NCBI RefSeq assembly: GCF_022549225.1
Contig: NZ_JAKZFD010000001.1
Location: 62,001-126,000 of the forward strand
Direction: 5' to 3'
DNA length: 64,000 bases
Source: Pelomonas sp. CA6
GTDB lineage: Bacteria > Pseudomonadota > Gammaproteobacteria > Burkholderiales > Burkholderiaceae_C
Part shown: in pieces, positions 26,527 through 37,280 of the stretch
Numbering within the stretch: position 1 is the first letter of the stretch
How the letters are laid out: each line of letters begins with the position of its first letter
Position numbers and translations under genes: made by a program
The notes under the pieces: model-generated
What the model saw: the letters and a program-made list of their open reading frames with translations, nothing else
Told to the model about the DNA's origin: nothing
Databases searched by the model: none

Positions 26527-26955
26527 GTGTTTCAAGGGGCAAGTGCCTTGGCGTTGGACGCCAAGGGGCGCTTGAGCGTCCCCACGCGACATCGCGAGGT
26601 CCTGCAGGCCCTGTGCGGCGGGCAGCTGACGCTCACCAAGCACCCCGAGGGCTGCCTGATGGTGTTCCCCCGTCCGGCCTGGGAACAGTTCCGTGACCGT
26701 GTCGCCGCGCTGCCGATGTCGGCCGCCGGCTGGAAGCGTGTCTTCCTGGGCAATGCCCAGGACGTGGAGATCGACTCGGCCGCCCGCGTGCTGGTGGCAC
26801 CCGAGCTGCGCGCCGCGGCCGGGCTGCAGAAGGACGTGATGCTGCTGGGCATGGGCAGCCATTTCGAGCTCTGGGATGCGGCCGCCTATGCGGCCCACGA
26901 GGCCCAGGTGATGCAGTCCGAGCTGCCGGACGCCCTCAAGGATTTCAGCTTCTGA
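26527..26955 (+). CDS. mraZ: MraZ transcriptional repressor of the dcw cluster
   Basis: A 142-residue protein with two SpoVT/AbrB-like halves. The first contains [17 protein letters not shown] and the second the matching [19 protein letters not shown]. The family start FxGA..LxLDxKGR places the start at the GTG at 26527 (giving [15 protein letters not shown]). The open frame upstream has no family similarity. MraZ forms rings that bind spaced repeats ahead of its own gene; four GTGG repeats are present just upstream. The stop overlaps the rsmH start by one base. Confidence 0.92.
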   Translation: MFQGASALALDAKGRLSVPTRHREVLQALCGGQLTLTKHPEGCLMVFPRPAWEQFRDRVAALPMSAAGWKRVFLGNAQDVEIDSAARVLVAPELRAAAGLQKDVMLLGMGSHFELWDAAAYAAHEAQVMQSELPDALKDFSF

Positions 26956-27968
26956 TGAGCGCGCCGCAGTCCCCCGTCCCCTTCACGCACACCACGGTGC
27001 TGCTGCACGAGACCGTGGATGGCGTGCTGACGCGTCCCGATGGCGTCTATGTGGATGGCACCTTCGGGCGCGGCGGCCATTCCCGGCTGCTGCTGTCGCG
27101 GCTGTCACCACACGGCAGGCTGATCGCGATCGATCGCGATCCCGAGGCCATCGCGGCCGCCACACAAGGGCAGACGCGGGTCGAGGACCCGCGTTTCTCT
27201 ATCTGCCATGCACCTTTCGCCGACCTGGCGGCCCAACTGGCCGCGCTGGAGGTGACCCGGATCGACGGCCTGATGCTGGATCTGGGTGTCTCCAGCCCCC
27301 AGATCGACAACCCGGAGCGCGGGTTCAGCTTCCGTTTCGACGGGCCGCTGGACATGCGCATGGATACGACCCGCGGCGAAAGCGCCGCGGACTTCCTGGC
27401 TCACGCCGACGTGAGCCAGATCGCCACGGTGATACGCGACTATGGGGAAGAACGGTTTGCTCTGCCGATTGCAAAGGCGCTTGTTGCTCGCCGGGAAAGC
27501 GGGCGTCCTGTACGAAGCACCGCCGAGCTTTCCCAAGTCGTGGCTGGTGCGGTCAAAACCCGCGAACCGGGCCAGGATCCTGCAACGCGCACATTTCAGG
27601 CTCTACGGATATTCGTCAACGCCGAGCTTGAAGAGCTGCAGCAGGGGCTGAAGGCAGCGCTGGCGCTGCTCGCGCCCGGCGGTCGGCTGGCGGTGATCAG
27701 CTTCCATTCGCTGGAAGACCGCATCGTGAAGAATTTCATCGCGGCCCACAGCCGGGAAGAGGTGGATCGTCGCGCGCCCTTCGCCGCGCCCAAGCCGCTG
27801 CCGCTGCGCGCCGTCGCGCGCATCAAGCCCAGCGAGGCCGAGGTGAAGGCCAATCCGCGCGCGCGCTCCGCCATCCTGCGCGTGGCCGAGCGCACCGACG
27901 CGCCCTATGTGGCGGAGGTGGCGCCGTCCGGCAAGCTGGCGCGCGGCGCCAGGAGGCCGGCGCGATGA
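26955..27968 (+). CDS. rsmH: 16S rRNA m4C1402 methyltransferase
   Basis: A 337-residue SAM-dependent methyltransferase (older name MraW) acting on cytosine 1402 of 16S rRNA. The SAM loop is [19 protein letters not shown], followed by [11 protein letters not shown]. The family block [20 protein letters not shown] and the C-terminal [17 protein letters not shown] are intact. The segment 27421-27600 is about 60-63% GC, lower than its flanks, but codes for normal family sequence. The ATG overlaps the mraZ stop by one base, and ftsL overlaps the 3' end by 4 bases. Confidence 0.95.
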   Translation: MSAPQSPVPFTHTTVLLHETVDGVLTRPDGVYVDGTFGRGGHSRLLLSRLSPHGRLIAIDRDPEAIAAATQGQTRVEDPRFSICHAPFADLAAQLAALEVTRIDGLMLDLGVSSPQIDNPERGFSFRFDGPLDMRMDTTRGESAADFLAHADVSQIATVIRDYGEERFALPIAKALVARRESGRPVRSTAELSQVVAGAVKTREPGQDPATRTFQALRIFVNAELEELQQGLKAALALLAPGGRLAVISFHSLEDRIVKNFIAAHSREEVDRRAPFAAPKPLPLRAVARIKPSEAEVKANPRARSAILRVAERTDAPYVAEVAPSGKLARGARRPAR

Positions 27969-28252
27969 GCCGCCTGAACCTGCTGTTGCTGATCGCCGTG
28001 CTGGGCTCGGGGCTGTATCTCGTCAAGACCTCGTATGACGCGCGGCGCCTGTTCACCGAACTGGACCGCGCGCAGACCGAGGCGCGCCGGCTGGAGGCCG
28101 ACCACCAGCGCCTGCTGGCCGAGCGCCATGCCCAGGCCACCAATCTGCGCGTGGAGCAGGTGGCGCGCGAGCGGCTGAAGATGCGCGCGATCACGCCCGA
28201 GATCACGCAGACCCTGGACAGCGCGGCCTCCGCACCGGGGACCGCGCCATGA
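27965..28252 (+). CDS. ftsL: Cell division protein FtsL
   Basis: A 95-residue single-pass membrane protein. Residues 3-22 ([20 protein letters not shown]) cross the inner membrane. A periplasmic coiled coil follows (residues about 25-75, with [18 protein letters not shown]) as expected for FtsL, which joins FtsB and FtsQ and activates FtsW-FtsI at the septum. It overlaps both neighbours by 4 bases (ATGA). Identity rests on size, topology and position between rsmH and ftsI, because FtsL sequences diverge strongly. Confidence 0.88.
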   Translation: MSRLNLLLLIAVLGSGLYLVKTSYDARRLFTELDRAQTEARRLEADHQRLLAERHAQATNLRVEQVARERLKMRAITPEITQTLDSAASAPGTAP

Positions 28253-30048
28253 AGCTGGGTCGAGGCAAGGAAGGCGGCCAACCGCGCGCCGCGCGCAATG
28301 TGGCGCGCAGCGTGCGCTATTCCACCAGCCCGCTGCTGGCGTCCAAGACGCCGCCCTGGCGTTCGCGCTTTCTGGTCGCGCTGGTGGGCCTGAGCTTCGC
28401 CGGCCTGCTGGGCCGCGCCGCCTACGTGCAGCTGATCGGCGAGGACTTTTTCCAGCGCCAGGGCGAGGCCCGCTATGCCCACAAGCTGGAGCTGCCGGCC
28501 AGCCGCGGCCGCATCAACGACCGCAACGGCCAGGTGCTGGCCGCCAGCGTGGCGGTGCCGTCGATCTGGGCCTTCCCCAAGGAGGTCGACACCGACCCCG
28601 ACAAGCGCCGCGAGCTGGCGAAGGCGCTGGGGCTGCCGGTGGCCGAACTGGAGCGCCGGTTGGATCCGTCCAACCGCTTCGTCTTTCTGCGCCGCCAGGC
28701 CGACGACCAGACCGCGGCCAAGATCAAGGCGCTCAACCTCAAGGGCGTGTTCCAGGACCGCGAATACAAGCGCCAGTACCCCGAGGGCGAGGCCGCGGCC
28801 CACATCGTCGGTTTCACCAACATCGAGGAGCAGGGCCAGGAAGGCATCGAGCTCGCGTTCCAGAAAGACCTGCAGGGCCGCGACGGCTCGCGCGCGGTGG
28901 TGCGCGACCGCCTGGGCCGCGTCGTCGAGGACATGGGTGAGCGCGTGCCGCCGCTCAACGGCCGCGACATCCAGCTGTCGATCGACGCCAAGGTGCAGTT
29001 CTTCGCCTACCAGCGCATCCGCGACGCGGTCGCCGAACACCGCGCCCGCGCCGGCTCGGTGGTGGTGCTGGACGTGCAGAGCGGCGAGCTGCTGGCGCTG
29101 GCCAACTTCCCCAGCTACGACCCGGCGAACCGCCAGAACCTCTCCGGCGAGCAGCTGCGCAACCGCGCGCTGACCGACGTCTTCGAGCCCGGCTCGACGA
29201 TGAAGCCCTTCATCACCGGGCAGGCGTTGGAGACCGGGCGGGTCCGGCCCGACACCGTGCTGAACACCTCGCCGCGCAGTGTCGTCATCAGCGGCTGGTC
29301 GCCCACCGACGCTCACCCGCATGGCGACCTCACCGTGACGCAGGTGATCCAGAAGTCCAGCAACATCGGCACCGTGCGCATGGCCATGCAGATGCAGCCG
29401 CGCGAGATGCATGAGCTGTTCACCGCGATCGGCCTGGGGCAGCGGCCGCAGATCCACTTCCCCGGCGCCGTCACCGGCAAGCTGCGGCCCTGGAAGAGCT
29501 GGCGCCCCATCGAGCAGGCGACCATGAGCTACGGCTATGGCCTGTCTGCCTCGCTGCTGCAGCTGGCGCGCGCCTACACCGTGTTCGCGCGCGATGGCGA
29601 GATCATTCCCGTGTCCCTGATGAAGGTGCAGGAGCCGCTGCCGGTGCACGGCGTGCGCGTGTTTTCGCCCAACACCGCGCGTCAGGTGCGCGAGATGCTG
29701 CAGATGGCCGCCGCGCCCGGCGGCACCGCGCCCATGGCCATGGTCAGCGGCTACAGCGTCGGCGGCAAGTCCGGCACCGCCCACAAGCAAGAGGGCAAGG
29801 GCTACGCGGGCAACAAATACCGGTCCTGGTTCGTGGGCATCGCGCCCATCTCCAACCCGCGCATCGTGGTCGCGGTGATGGTGGACGAGCCCAAGAACGG
29901 CGTGTATTTCGGCGGCGCGGTCGCCGGTCCGGTGTTCAGCCAGGTCGTGGCGCAGAGCTTGCGCCTGCTGGGCGTGCAGCCGGACCTGGAGGTCAAACCG
30001 CTGATCGTGGCCAACCAGAAGGTTCAGGCCGTGGACGAAAGCTTCTGA
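28249..30048 (+). CDS. ftsI: Penicillin-binding protein 3 (FtsI), septal transpeptidase
   Basis: A 599-residue class B penicillin-binding protein. One membrane helix lies near residues 40-62, after a basic cytoplasmic start. The dimerisation domain holds LPASRGRINDRNGQVLAAS. The transpeptidase domain has active-site S316 (PGSTMKP), the SSN triad at 370-372 and KSGT starting at K507. FtsI cross-links septal peptidoglycan made by FtsW. It starts 4 bases inside ftsL and is followed by murE after 13 bases. Confidence 0.95.
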   Translation: MKLGRGKEGGQPRAARNVARSVRYSTSPLLASKTPPWRSRFLVALVGLSFAGLLGRAAYVQLIGEDFFQRQGEARYAHKLELPASRGRINDRNGQVLAASVAVPSIWAFPKEVDTDPDKRRELAKALGLPVAELERRLDPSNRFVFLRRQADDQTAAKIKALNLKGVFQDREYKRQYPEGEAAAHIVGFTNIEEQGQEGIELAFQKDLQGRDGSRAVVRDRLGRVVEDMGERVPPLNGRDIQLSIDAKVQFFAYQRIRDAVAEHRARAGSVVVLDVQSGELLALANFPSYDPANRQNLSGEQLRNRALTDVFEPGSTMKPFITGQALETGRVRPDTVLNTSPRSVVISGWSPTDAHPHGDLTVTQVIQKSSNIGTVRMAMQMQPREMHELFTAIGLGQRPQIHFPGAVTGKLRPWKSWRPIEQATMSYGYGLSASLLQLARAYTVFARDGEIIPVSLMKVQEPLPVHGVRVFSPNTARQVREMLQMAAAPGGTAPMAMVSGYSVGGKSGTAHKQEGKGYAGNKYRSWFVGIAPISNPRIVVAVMVDEPKNGVYFGGAVAGPVFSQVVAQSLRLLGVQPDLEVKPLIVANQKVQAVDESF

Positions 30049-30061
30049 TGCAGGGCAACCC

Positions 30062-31573
30062 ATGCTGACCCGCCTCAAATCCCCCGACGCCGCGGCGCGC
30101 TGGCTCCTTGAATGGACGCCCAGCGGCCGCCTGTGCACCGACAGCCGCAGCATCGGGCCCGGCGATGCCTTCATCGCCTGGCCCGGCTATGCCAAGGACG
30201 CCCGCCAGTTCGTCGCCGCCGCGCTGGCCGGCGGCGCGGCCACCTGCCTGGTCGAGGACCAGGGCGTGGACGCCTATGGCTTCGTCGACGCGCGCGTGGC
30301 CGCGCTGACCGATCTGAAGGCGGCCTGCGGCCGCATCGCCGCGGCCTTCTACGGCCAGCCGTCCGAGCGGCTGGACGTGGTGGCCGTCACCGGCACCAAT
30401 GGCAAGACCTCCAGCACCTGGTGGGTGGCGCAGTCGCTGAGCCTGCTCGGCGCGCGCTGCGGCATTGTCGGCACGCTGGGCGTGGGCCAGCCGCCGCTGC
30501 CTGGCCAGGGTGAATCGGCGCCCATCGAATCCACCGGGCTGACCACGCCCGATCCGGTGCGCCTGCAGGAGGCCTTCCGCCACATGGCCGACCAGGGCTA
30601 TGCCGCCTGCGCCATCGAGGCCTCGTCCATCGGCGTGGAGGAGCACCGCCTGGCCGGCACGCGCGTCAAGGTCGCGCTGTTCACCAACTTCACGCAGGAC
30701 CACCTGGACTACCACGGCAGCATGGAGGCCTACTGGGCGGCCAAGCGCAAGCTCTTCACCTGGCCGGGGCTGCAGGCGGCGGTGATCAACGTCGACGACG
30801 CCAAGGGCGCCGAGCTGGCGGCCGAGCTGGGCCATGACACGGCGCTGGACCTGTGGACCTATGGCCTGGGCCGCGACGACGTGCGCCTGGCCGCGCTGGA
30901 CTTGCGCCACGAGGCGCAGGGCCTGGCCTTCACGCTGAAGGAGGGCGAGCAGCGCCTGCCGCTGCAGACCGGGCTGATCGGCGAATACAACGTCGCCAAC
31001 CTGCTGGGCGTGATCGCCGCGCTGCGCGCGCTGGGCCATGCGCTGGCGGATGCCGCGCGCGTGGCCGCGCAGGTGACGCCGGTGCCCGGGCGCATGCAGC
31101 GCGTGGGCAATGGCCGCGAGCTGCCCCAGCTGGTGGTGGACTATGCCCACACGCCGGACGCGCTGGAGAAGGCCCTGCAGGCCCTGCGCCCGCTGGCCAG
31201 CGCGCGTGGCGGCCGTCTGCATGCCATCTTTGGCTGCGGCGGCAACCGCGACCCCGGCAAGCGGCCACAGATGGGCGCGATCGCCGCGCGGCTGGCCGAC
31301 GCGATCACGCTGACCAGCGACAACCCGCGCCACGAGGACCCGGCACGCATCCTCGCCGACATCGCCGCCGGCCTGCCCACCGGCCGCGCGCACACGCTGC
31401 AGGCCGACCGCGAGCAGGCCATCCTGGCCGCCACGGCCGCCGCCGATGCGCGCGACGTGCTGCTGATCGCCGGCAAGGGCCACGAGGACTACCAGGAGAT
31501 CGCCGGCGAGCGCCGGCCCTTCTCGGATGTCGAAGTCGCGCGCCGCGCGCTGATCGCGAGGGCCGGCCTGTGA
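30062..31573 (+). CDS. murE: UDP-MurNAc-tripeptide synthetase MurE
   Basis: A 503-residue ATP-dependent ligase that adds the third residue to UDP-MurNAc-L-Ala-D-Glu. The ATP loop is TGTNGKTSS, the carbamylated lysine region is near YWAAKRKLF, and VVDYAHTPDALEKAL and MGAIAARLAD are conserved. The DNPRHED motif in the C-terminal domain is the mark of enzymes that add meso-diaminopimelate. Its last bases overlap the GTG start of murF (GTGA). Confidence 0.94.
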   Translation: MLTRLKSPDAAARWLLEWTPSGRLCTDSRSIGPGDAFIAWPGYAKDARQFVAAALAGGAATCLVEDQGVDAYGFVDARVAALTDLKAACGRIAAAFYGQPSERLDVVAVTGTNGKTSSTWWVAQSLSLLGARCGIVGTLGVGQPPLPGQGESAPIESTGLTTPDPVRLQEAFRHMADQGYAACAIEASSIGVEEHRLAGTRVKVALFTNFTQDHLDYHGSMEAYWAAKRKLFTWPGLQAAVINVDDAKGAELAAELGHDTALDLWTYGLGRDDVRLAALDLRHEAQGLAFTLKEGEQRLPLQTGLIGEYNVANLLGVIAALRALGHALADAARVAAQVTPVPGRMQRVGNGRELPQLVVDYAHTPDALEKALQALRPLASARGGRLHAIFGCGGNRDPGKRPQMGAIAARLADAITLTSDNPRHEDPARILADIAAGLPTGRAHTLQADREQAILAATAAADARDVLLIAGKGHEDYQEIAGERRPFSDVEVARRALIARAGL

Positions 31574-33015
31574 ACCGCCTGATGACCCTGGGCGAAGCCC
31601 ACGCGCTGCTGCAGCCGCTGCTGCCGCAGGCCTTGCTGGTGGGCGATGCCGCGACGCCGCTGCTGCGCGTGCACAGCGACACGCGCACGCTGCGCGCCGG
31701 CGACCTCTTCGTGGCGCTGCGCGGCGAACGTTTCGACGCGAACGACTTTCTGGCGCAGGCGCGCGCCGCCGGCGCGGCCGCCGCGCTGGCCGAGCGCGGG
31801 CTGGCGGCCGCGGGCCTGCCCGGCATCGAGGTGCCCGACGCCCGGGCCGCGCTGGGGCTGCTGGCCGGCGCCTGGCGCGAGCGCCTGCACCTGCCGGTGA
31901 TCGCGGTGACCGGCAGCAACGGCAAGACCACCGTCACCCAGATGGTGGCGGCCATCCTGCGCGCGTGGCTGGGCGAGGCCGGCATGCTGGCCACCGAGGG
32001 CAACTTCAACAACGACATCGGCGTGCCGCTGACCCTGCTACGGCTGCGCCAGGACGATGCCTGCTGGCACCGCGCCGCGGTGATCGAGCTGGGCATGAAC
32101 CACCCCGGCGAAATCGCGCCGCTGGCGGCCATGGCGCGGCCCAGCGTGGCCCTGGTCAACAACGCGCAGCGCGAGCACCAGGAGCATCTGGGCAGCGTGG
32201 AGGCCGCGGCGCGCGAGAACGGCGCGGTGATCGAGGCCCTGGGCCCGGCCGGCGTGGCCGTGTTTCCCGCCGAGGACGCCTGCGCGCCGATCTGGCATGC
32301 ACAGGCCGGCAGCCGTGCCTGCCTGAGCTTTGCGCTGCAAGGCCAGGCCGACGTGATGGGGCGTGCCCACTGGGTCTCGCCGCCGGAGGACGCCGGCGCG
32401 GGCGCCGGCCTCGCCGGGCATTGGGCGCTGGAGCTGATGACGCCCGCCGGCCAGGTGCCGGTGGCGCTGGCCATGGCCGGCCAGCACAACGTGCGCAACG
32501 CGCTGGCCGCGGCGGCCTGCACGCTGGCGGCCGGCGCGCCGCTGGCGGCGATACGCGCCGGGCTGGAGAGCTTCCGCGCGGTCAAGGGGCGCTCGCAGCT
32601 GCAGGCCCTGGTGCTCGGCGGCAAGCAGCTCACGCTGATCGACGACAGCTACAACGCCAACCCCGACAGCGTGCGCGCCGCCATCGACGTGCTGGCCCAG
32701 CTGCCCGGCGACAGCTGGCTGGTGTTGGGCGACATGGGCGAGGTCGGCGACCAGGGCCCCGAGTTCCACCGCGAGGTGGGCGCCTATGCCGCCGACCAGG
32801 GCCTGGCCGCGCTGTGGACCGCCGGCAGCGCCGCGCGCGAGGCCGCGGCCGCCTATGGCCCGGGCGCGCGCGCCTTCGACACCGTGCCCGAACTGATCGC
32901 CGCGCTGGGCGCGGCGCCGCGGGTGCGCAACATCCTGGTCAAGGGATCGAGATTCATGAAGATGGAACACGTGGTGGCCGCCCTGCAGGCGGCGGGAGCG
33001 GCGCATGCTGCTTAG
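31570..33015 (+). CDS. murF: UDP-MurNAc-tripeptide D-Ala-D-Ala ligase MurF
   Basis: A 481-residue ligase that adds D-Ala-D-Ala to complete the UDP-MurNAc-pentapeptide. The GTG at 31570, overlapping the murE stop, begins a normal MurF N-terminus ([18 protein letters not shown]). The open frame far upstream is out of phase with murE and not coding. The ATP loop is [40 protein letters not shown] and the [17 protein letters not shown] block are typical. mraY starts 11 bases before its stop. Confidence 0.94.
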   Translation: MNRLMTLGEAHALLQPLLPQALLVGDAATPLLRVHSDTRTLRAGDLFVALRGERFDANDFLAQARAAGAAAALAERGLAAAGLPGIEVPDARAALGLLAGAWRERLHLPVIAVTGSNGKTTVTQMVAAILRAWLGEAGMLATEGNFNNDIGVPLTLLRLRQDDACWHRAAVIELGMNHPGEIAPLAAMARPSVALVNNAQREHQEHLGSVEAAARENGAVIEALGPAGVAVFPAEDACAPIWHAQAGSRACLSFALQGQADVMGRAHWVSPPEDAGAGAGLAGHWALELMTPAGQVPVALAMAGQHNVRNALAAAACTLAAGAPLAAIRAGLESFRAVKGRSQLQALVLGGKQLTLIDDSYNANPDSVRAAIDVLAQLPGDSWLVLGDMGEVGDQGPEFHREVGAYAADQGLAALWTAGSAAREAAAAYGPGARAFDTVPELIAALGAAPRVRNILVKGSRFMKMEHVVAALQAAGAAHAA

Positions 33016-34186
33016 TCTGGCGCAGTGGCTGCAGATGATGTACCCCAACGAGCTGGGGTTTCTGCGCGTCTTCAACTACATCACCTTCCGTGCGGTGATG
33101 GCGGCGCTGACCGCGCTGCTGATCGGCCTGGCCTTCGGCCCCTGGGTGATTCGCCGGCTGACCGAGATGAAGATCGGCCAGCCCATCCGCCAGTACGGCG
33201 TCCAGCAACATCTGGCCAAGAGCGGCACGCCCACGATGGGCGGCGTGCTGATCCTGATCGGCATCGGCGTGTCCACGCTGCTGTGGTTCGACTGGAGCAA
33301 CCGCTTCGTCTGGGTGGTGATGCTGGTCACCATGGGCTTCGGCGCGATCGGCTGGGTCGATGACTGGCGCAAGGTCGTGCGCAAGGATCCCGAGGGCATG
33401 CGCAGCCGCGAGAAGTTCTTCTGGCAGTCGCTGATCGGCCTGCTCGCCGCGATCTACCTGGCCTTCTCGGTGTCGGAGACCAGTTTCCTGGGCGTGGTGG
33501 AGCTGTTCTTCCGCTGGGTGCGCAGCGGCTTCTCCACCGACCTGCCGCCCAAGGCGGACCTGATGGTGCCCTTCTTCAAGACGGTCAGCTATCCGCTGGG
33601 CGTGTTCGGCTTCATCGCGCTGTCCTACTTCGTCATCGTCGGGTCGAGCAATGCGGTCAACTTCACCGACGGGCTGGACGGCCTGGCCATCATGCCGGTG
33701 GTGATGGTGGGCTCGGCGCTGGGCGTGTTCGCCTACGTCACCGGCTCCTCGGTCTATTCCAAGTACCTGCTCTTCCCCTACATCCCCGGCAGCGGCGAGC
33801 TGCTGATCTTCTGCGCCGCGATGGCGGGGGCAGGTCTTGCCTTCCTGTGGTTCAACACCCATCCGGCCCAGGTCTTCATGGGCGACGTCGGCGCGCTGGC
33901 GCTGGGCGGCGGGCTGGGCACGCTGGCGGTGATCACGCGCCAGGAGATCGTGCTGGGCATCATGGGCGGCGTCTTCGTCGCCGAGGTGCTGTCGGTGATG
34001 CTGCAGGTCAGCTGGTTCAAGTACACGAAGAAGAAGTTCGGCGAGGGCCGGCGCATCTTCAAGATGGCGCCGCTGCACCACCACTTCGAGAAATCGGGCT
34101 GGAAGGAGACCCAGGTGGTCGTGCGCTTCTGGATCATCACCATGCTGCTGTGCCTGATCGGCCTGGCCAGCCTGAAGCTGCGCTGA
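33005..34186 (+). CDS. mraY: Phospho-MurNAc-pentapeptide transferase MraY
   Basis: A 393-residue enzyme with about ten membrane helices that moves phospho-MurNAc-pentapeptide onto undecaprenyl phosphate, making lipid I. Catalytic-site motifs are clear: [11 protein letters not shown], the acidic [20 protein letters not shown] and [15 protein letters not shown], then [11 protein letters not shown] near the end. It overlaps murF by 11 bases and is followed by murD after 11 bases. Length is slightly above the E. coli enzyme, as is usual for betaproteobacteria. Confidence 0.95.
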   Translation: MLLSLAQWLQMMYPNELGFLRVFNYITFRAVMAALTALLIGLAFGPWVIRRLTEMKIGQPIRQYGVQQHLAKSGTPTMGGVLILIGIGVSTLLWFDWSNRFVWVVMLVTMGFGAIGWVDDWRKVVRKDPEGMRSREKFFWQSLIGLLAAIYLAFSVSETSFLGVVELFFRWVRSGFSTDLPPKADLMVPFFKTVSYPLGVFGFIALSYFVIVGSSNAVNFTDGLDGLAIMPVVMVGSALGVFAYVTGSSVYSKYLLFPYIPGSGELLIFCAAMAGAGLAFLWFNTHPAQVFMGDVGALALGGGLGTLAVITRQEIVLGIMGGVFVAEVLSVMLQVSWFKYTKKKFGEGRRIFKMAPLHHHFEKSGWKETQVVVRFWIITMLLCLIGLASLKLR

Positions 34187-34197
34187 GGACGCGAACC

Positions 34198-36015
34198 ATG
34201 GACTTTCCCGCGCTGTTCCAGACCGCCGACGGACGCCCGCTGCGCGCCCTGGTGCTGGGCCTGGGCGACTCCGGGCTGGCGATGGCCCGCTGGGTCGCCC
34301 GCCACGGTGCCGCGCTGAGCGTCTGGGACAGCCGCGAGACCCCGCCGCAGCGGGCCACGCTGCGCGAGGAGCTGCCGGACGCGGTCTTTTTGCACGGCGA
34401 GCTGCCCGAGCAGGCACTGGACGGCGTGGACCTGCTACTGAAGAGCCCGGGCTTGTCGCCGCTCGACGAACGGCTGCAGCCGCTGCTGCGCCGCGCCGCC
34501 GCGCAGGGCCTGCGCGTGCAGGGCGAGCTGGACCTGTTCGCGCAGGCGCTGGCGGAGCTGCGCCGCCTCTACAACTACCAGCCCGGCGTGCTGGCCATCA
34601 CCGGCACCAACGGCAAGACCACCACGACCTGCATGACCGCACTGCTGGTGGAGCGCGCCGGACGCCGCGTCGCGATGGCTGGCAACATCGGGCCCACGCT
34701 GCTGGACACGCTGAGCGCCGCGCTGGCCCGGGAACCGCAGCCGCAGCCGCCCGAGCAGATTCAGGCTCAGGCTCAGGCGGACGGCGAGATGCCGCCCGAG
34801 ACCGTGGCACAGGCGTCGGAGAGCCCCGAGGCCGAACCGGCGGTGCCGGCGCCCGAGGCGGCCGACGCGACGGAGGTGGCCGCGCCGCCCGCCGACGCCG
34901 CGCCCGAGCACTCGGTGCTGGACGAGGTCGCCGAGCTGCTGGACGAACAGCCGCTGCCGATCAAGCCGCCGCCGCCCCGGCCGCCGGAGTTCGAGGCGCT
35001 GCCTCAGGTCTGGGTGCTGGAGCTGTCCAGCTTCCAGCTCGATGGTGTGCAGGGCTTCGAGCCCAGCGCCGCCGCGGTGCTGAACATCACCCAGGACCAT
35101 CTGGACTGGCATGGCGACATGCCGGCGTATGCGCGCGCCAAGGGCCGCATCTTCGGCGAGCAGGCGGTGATGGTGATCAACCGCGACGATGCCGAGGTGG
35201 AGGCCCTGGTGCCCGCGCCCATCCAGGTCAAGCAGGGGCGCGGCCGTCCCAGCAAGACGCTGGAGCGCCGCGTCGTGCGCTTCGGGCTGGATCTGCCGCG
35301 CCGCCCCGGCGATTTCGGCCTGCTGGTCGAAAACGGCATGGCCTGGCTGGTGCGCGCGCGCGAGCTGGAGGAAGGCCTCAAGCGCAAGAAGGGCGAAGAG
35401 GACGAGCCCCTGATCCTGCAGCGCCTGATGCCGGCCGACGCGCTGCGCGTGCGCGGCCGCCACAACGCGGCCAACGCGCTGGCCGCGCTGGCGCTGGCCA
35501 CCAGCGTCGGCTGCCCGCTGGCGCCCATGCTGCACGGGCTGCGCGAATACCGCGGCGAGCCGCACCGCGTGGAGTTCGTCCACAGCGTGCGCGGCGTGGA
35601 CTTCTACGACGATTCCAAGGGCACCAACGTGGGCGCCACCGTGGCCGCCATCCTGGGCCTGGGCGCGGACCGCGCGCCGGCCCGGCTGCTGCTCATCCTG
35701 GGCGGCGACGGCAAGGGTCAGGACTTCTCGCCGCTGGCCACGCCGGTGGCCTTGCATGCGCGCGCGGTGGCCCTGGTGGGCCGCGATGCGGCGCAGATCG
35801 AGGCCGCGCTGAAGGGCGCCGGCGTGCCGCTGCACCATGAGGCGACGCTGGAAGGCGCGACCCGCTGGTGCCTGGCCCAGGCCGAGCCCGGCGACAGCGT
35901 GCTGCTGAGCCCGGCCTGCGCCAGCCTGGACATGTTCCGCAACTACGCGCACCGCGCCGAGGTCTTCGTCGCGACGGTGCGCGAGCTGGCGATCGAGGAA
36001 GGACAGCTGGAATGA
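34198..36015 (+). CDS. murD: UDP-MurNAc-L-Ala:D-Glu ligase MurD with large insertion
   Basis: A 605-residue MurD; the E. coli enzyme has about 440. It adds D-glutamate to UDP-MurNAc-L-alanine. N-terminal UDP-binding domain ([15 protein letters not shown]), ATP loop [18 protein letters not shown] at 162-166, [21 protein letters not shown] and [14 protein letters not shown] are all intact. Extra length lies mainly at residues about 179-267, between [11 protein letters not shown] and the [11 protein letters not shown] strand. It is a Pro/Glu/Ala/Asp-rich, low-complexity stretch that should be disordered. Smaller charged additions follow ([13 protein letters not shown] and [14 protein letters not shown]). 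ftsW starts 4 bases before its stop. Confidence 0.93.
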   Translation: MDFPALFQTADGRPLRALVLGLGDSGLAMARWVARHGAALSVWDSRETPPQRATLREELPDAVFLHGELPEQALDGVDLLLKSPGLSPLDERLQPLLRRAAAQGLRVQGELDLFAQALAELRRLYNYQPGVLAITGTNGKTTTTCMTALLVERAGRRVAMAGNIGPTLLDTLSAALAREPQPQPPEQIQAQAQADGEMPPETVAQASESPEAEPAVPAPEAADATEVAAPPADAAPEHSVLDEVAELLDEQPLPIKPPPPRPPEFEALPQVWVLELSSFQLDGVQGFEPSAAAVLNITQDHLDWHGDMPAYARAKGRIFGEQAVMVINRDDAEVEALVPAPIQVKQGRGRPSKTLERRVVRFGLDLPRRPGDFGLLVENGMAWLVRARELEEGLKRKKGEEDEPLILQRLMPADALRVRGRHNAANALAALALATSVGCPLAPMLHGLREYRGEPHRVEFVHSVRGVDFYDDSKGTNVGATVAAILGLGADRAPARLLLILGGDGKGQDFSPLATPVALHARAVALVGRDAAQIEAALKGAGVPLHHEATLEGATRWCLAQAEPGDSVLLSPACASLDMFRNYAHRAEVFVATVRELAIEEGQLE

Positions 36016-37280
36016 GCGACGCGAGCGCCAGCACCAAGCTCGGCTGGGCCCAGCGCCTGACCGGCGTCTTGCGCCGCGGCGAGAGCGCCGACGCGGTGCC
36101 CGTGCGGGACTGGGTTTCCACCTCCGCCGGCCAGCCCACGCGCATCCTCGGTTTCGACCTGACCCTGGTCTGGGTGGTGCTGGCGCTGCTGGCGCTGGGG
36201 CTGCTGATGGTCTATTCGGCCTCCATCGCGCTGCCGGACAACCCCAAGTTCGCGCGCTACCTGCCCACGCACTTCCTCGTGCGCCATGTGTTCGCGATCG
36301 CGATGGCGCTGCTGGCCGCGCTGGTGACGGTGCAGATCCCGGTGTCGGTCTGGGAGCGCAACGCGCCCTGGCTGTTCGTCGTCGCGCTGGTGCTGCTGGT
36401 CATCGTGCTGATCCCCCATGTGGGCAAGGGCGTGAACGGCGCGCGCCGCTGGCTGCCGCTGGGCGTGATGAACTTCCAGCCCTCCGAGCTGGCCAAGTTC
36501 GCGATCGCGATGTATGCGGCCAACTACATGATGCGCAAGATGGACGTGAAGGAGAACTTCTTCCGCGCCGTCTGGCCCATGGCCGTGTCGCTGGCCTTCG
36601 TGGGCGTGCTGCTGCTGGCCGAGCCCGACATGGGCGCCTTCATGGTGATCGCCGCGATCGCGATGGGCATCCTGTTTCTGGGCGGCGTCAACGGGCGCAT
36701 GTTCTTCCTGATCGTCGCGGTGCTGATCGGCGCCTTTGTGCTGATGATCACCTTCAGCGAATTCCGTCGCGAGCGCATCTTCGCCTACCTCAACCCCTGG
36801 GACGAGAAGTACGCGCAGGGCAAGGCTTACCAGCTGACGCATTCGCTGATCGCCTTCGGCCGCGGCGAGCTGTTCGGCCAGGGCCTGGGTGGCAGCGTCG
36901 AAAAGCTGCACTACCTGCCCGAGGCGCACACCGACTTCCTGCTCGCGGTGATCGGCGAGGAGCTGGGGTTCGTCGGCGTCGCGGTGGTGATCTTCGCGTT
37001 CTTCTGGCTCTCGCGCCGGCTGTTCCACATCGGCCGCCAGGCCATCGCGCTGGACCGCGTGTTCGCCGGCCTGTATGCGCAGGGCGTGGGCATCTGGATG
37101 GGCGGCCAGGCCTTCATCAACATGGGCGTGAACCTGGGCGCGCTGCCCACCAAGGGCCTGACCCTGCCGCTGCTGAGCTTCGGCGGCTCGGCCATTCTGA
37201 TGAACTGCATCGCGCTGGCCGTGGTGCTGCGCATCGACATCGAGAACCGGCAGCTGATGCGCGGAGGGAGGCAGACATGA
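36012..37280 (+). CDS. ftsW: Septal peptidoglycan glycosyltransferase FtsW
   Basis: A 422-residue SEDS-family protein with about ten membrane helices and a 50-residue cytoplasmic start. It polymerises lipid II at the septum with FtsI. Family marks are [14 protein letters not shown]-like [35 protein letters not shown] (with the catalytic aspartate in the following loop region), [18 protein letters not shown] and [17 protein letters not shown]. It overlaps murD and murG by 4 bases each. Confidence 0.94.
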   Translation: MSDASASTKLGWAQRLTGVLRRGESADAVPVRDWVSTSAGQPTRILGFDLTLVWVVLALLALGLLMVYSASIALPDNPKFARYLPTHFLVRHVFAIAMALLAALVTVQIPVSVWERNAPWLFVVALVLLVIVLIPHVGKGVNGARRWLPLGVMNFQPSELAKFAIAMYAANYMMRKMDVKENFFRAVWPMAVSLAFVGVLLLAEPDMGAFMVIAAIAMGILFLGGVNGRMFFLIVAVLIGAFVLMITFSEFRRERIFAYLNPWDEKYAQGKAYQLTHSLIAFGRGELFGQGLGGSVEKLHYLPEAHTDFLLAVIGEELGFVGVAVVIFAFFWLSRRLFHIGRQAIALDRVFAGLYAQGVGIWMGGQAFINMGVNLGALPTKGLTLPLLSFGGSAILMNCIALAVVLRIDIENRQLMRGGRQT

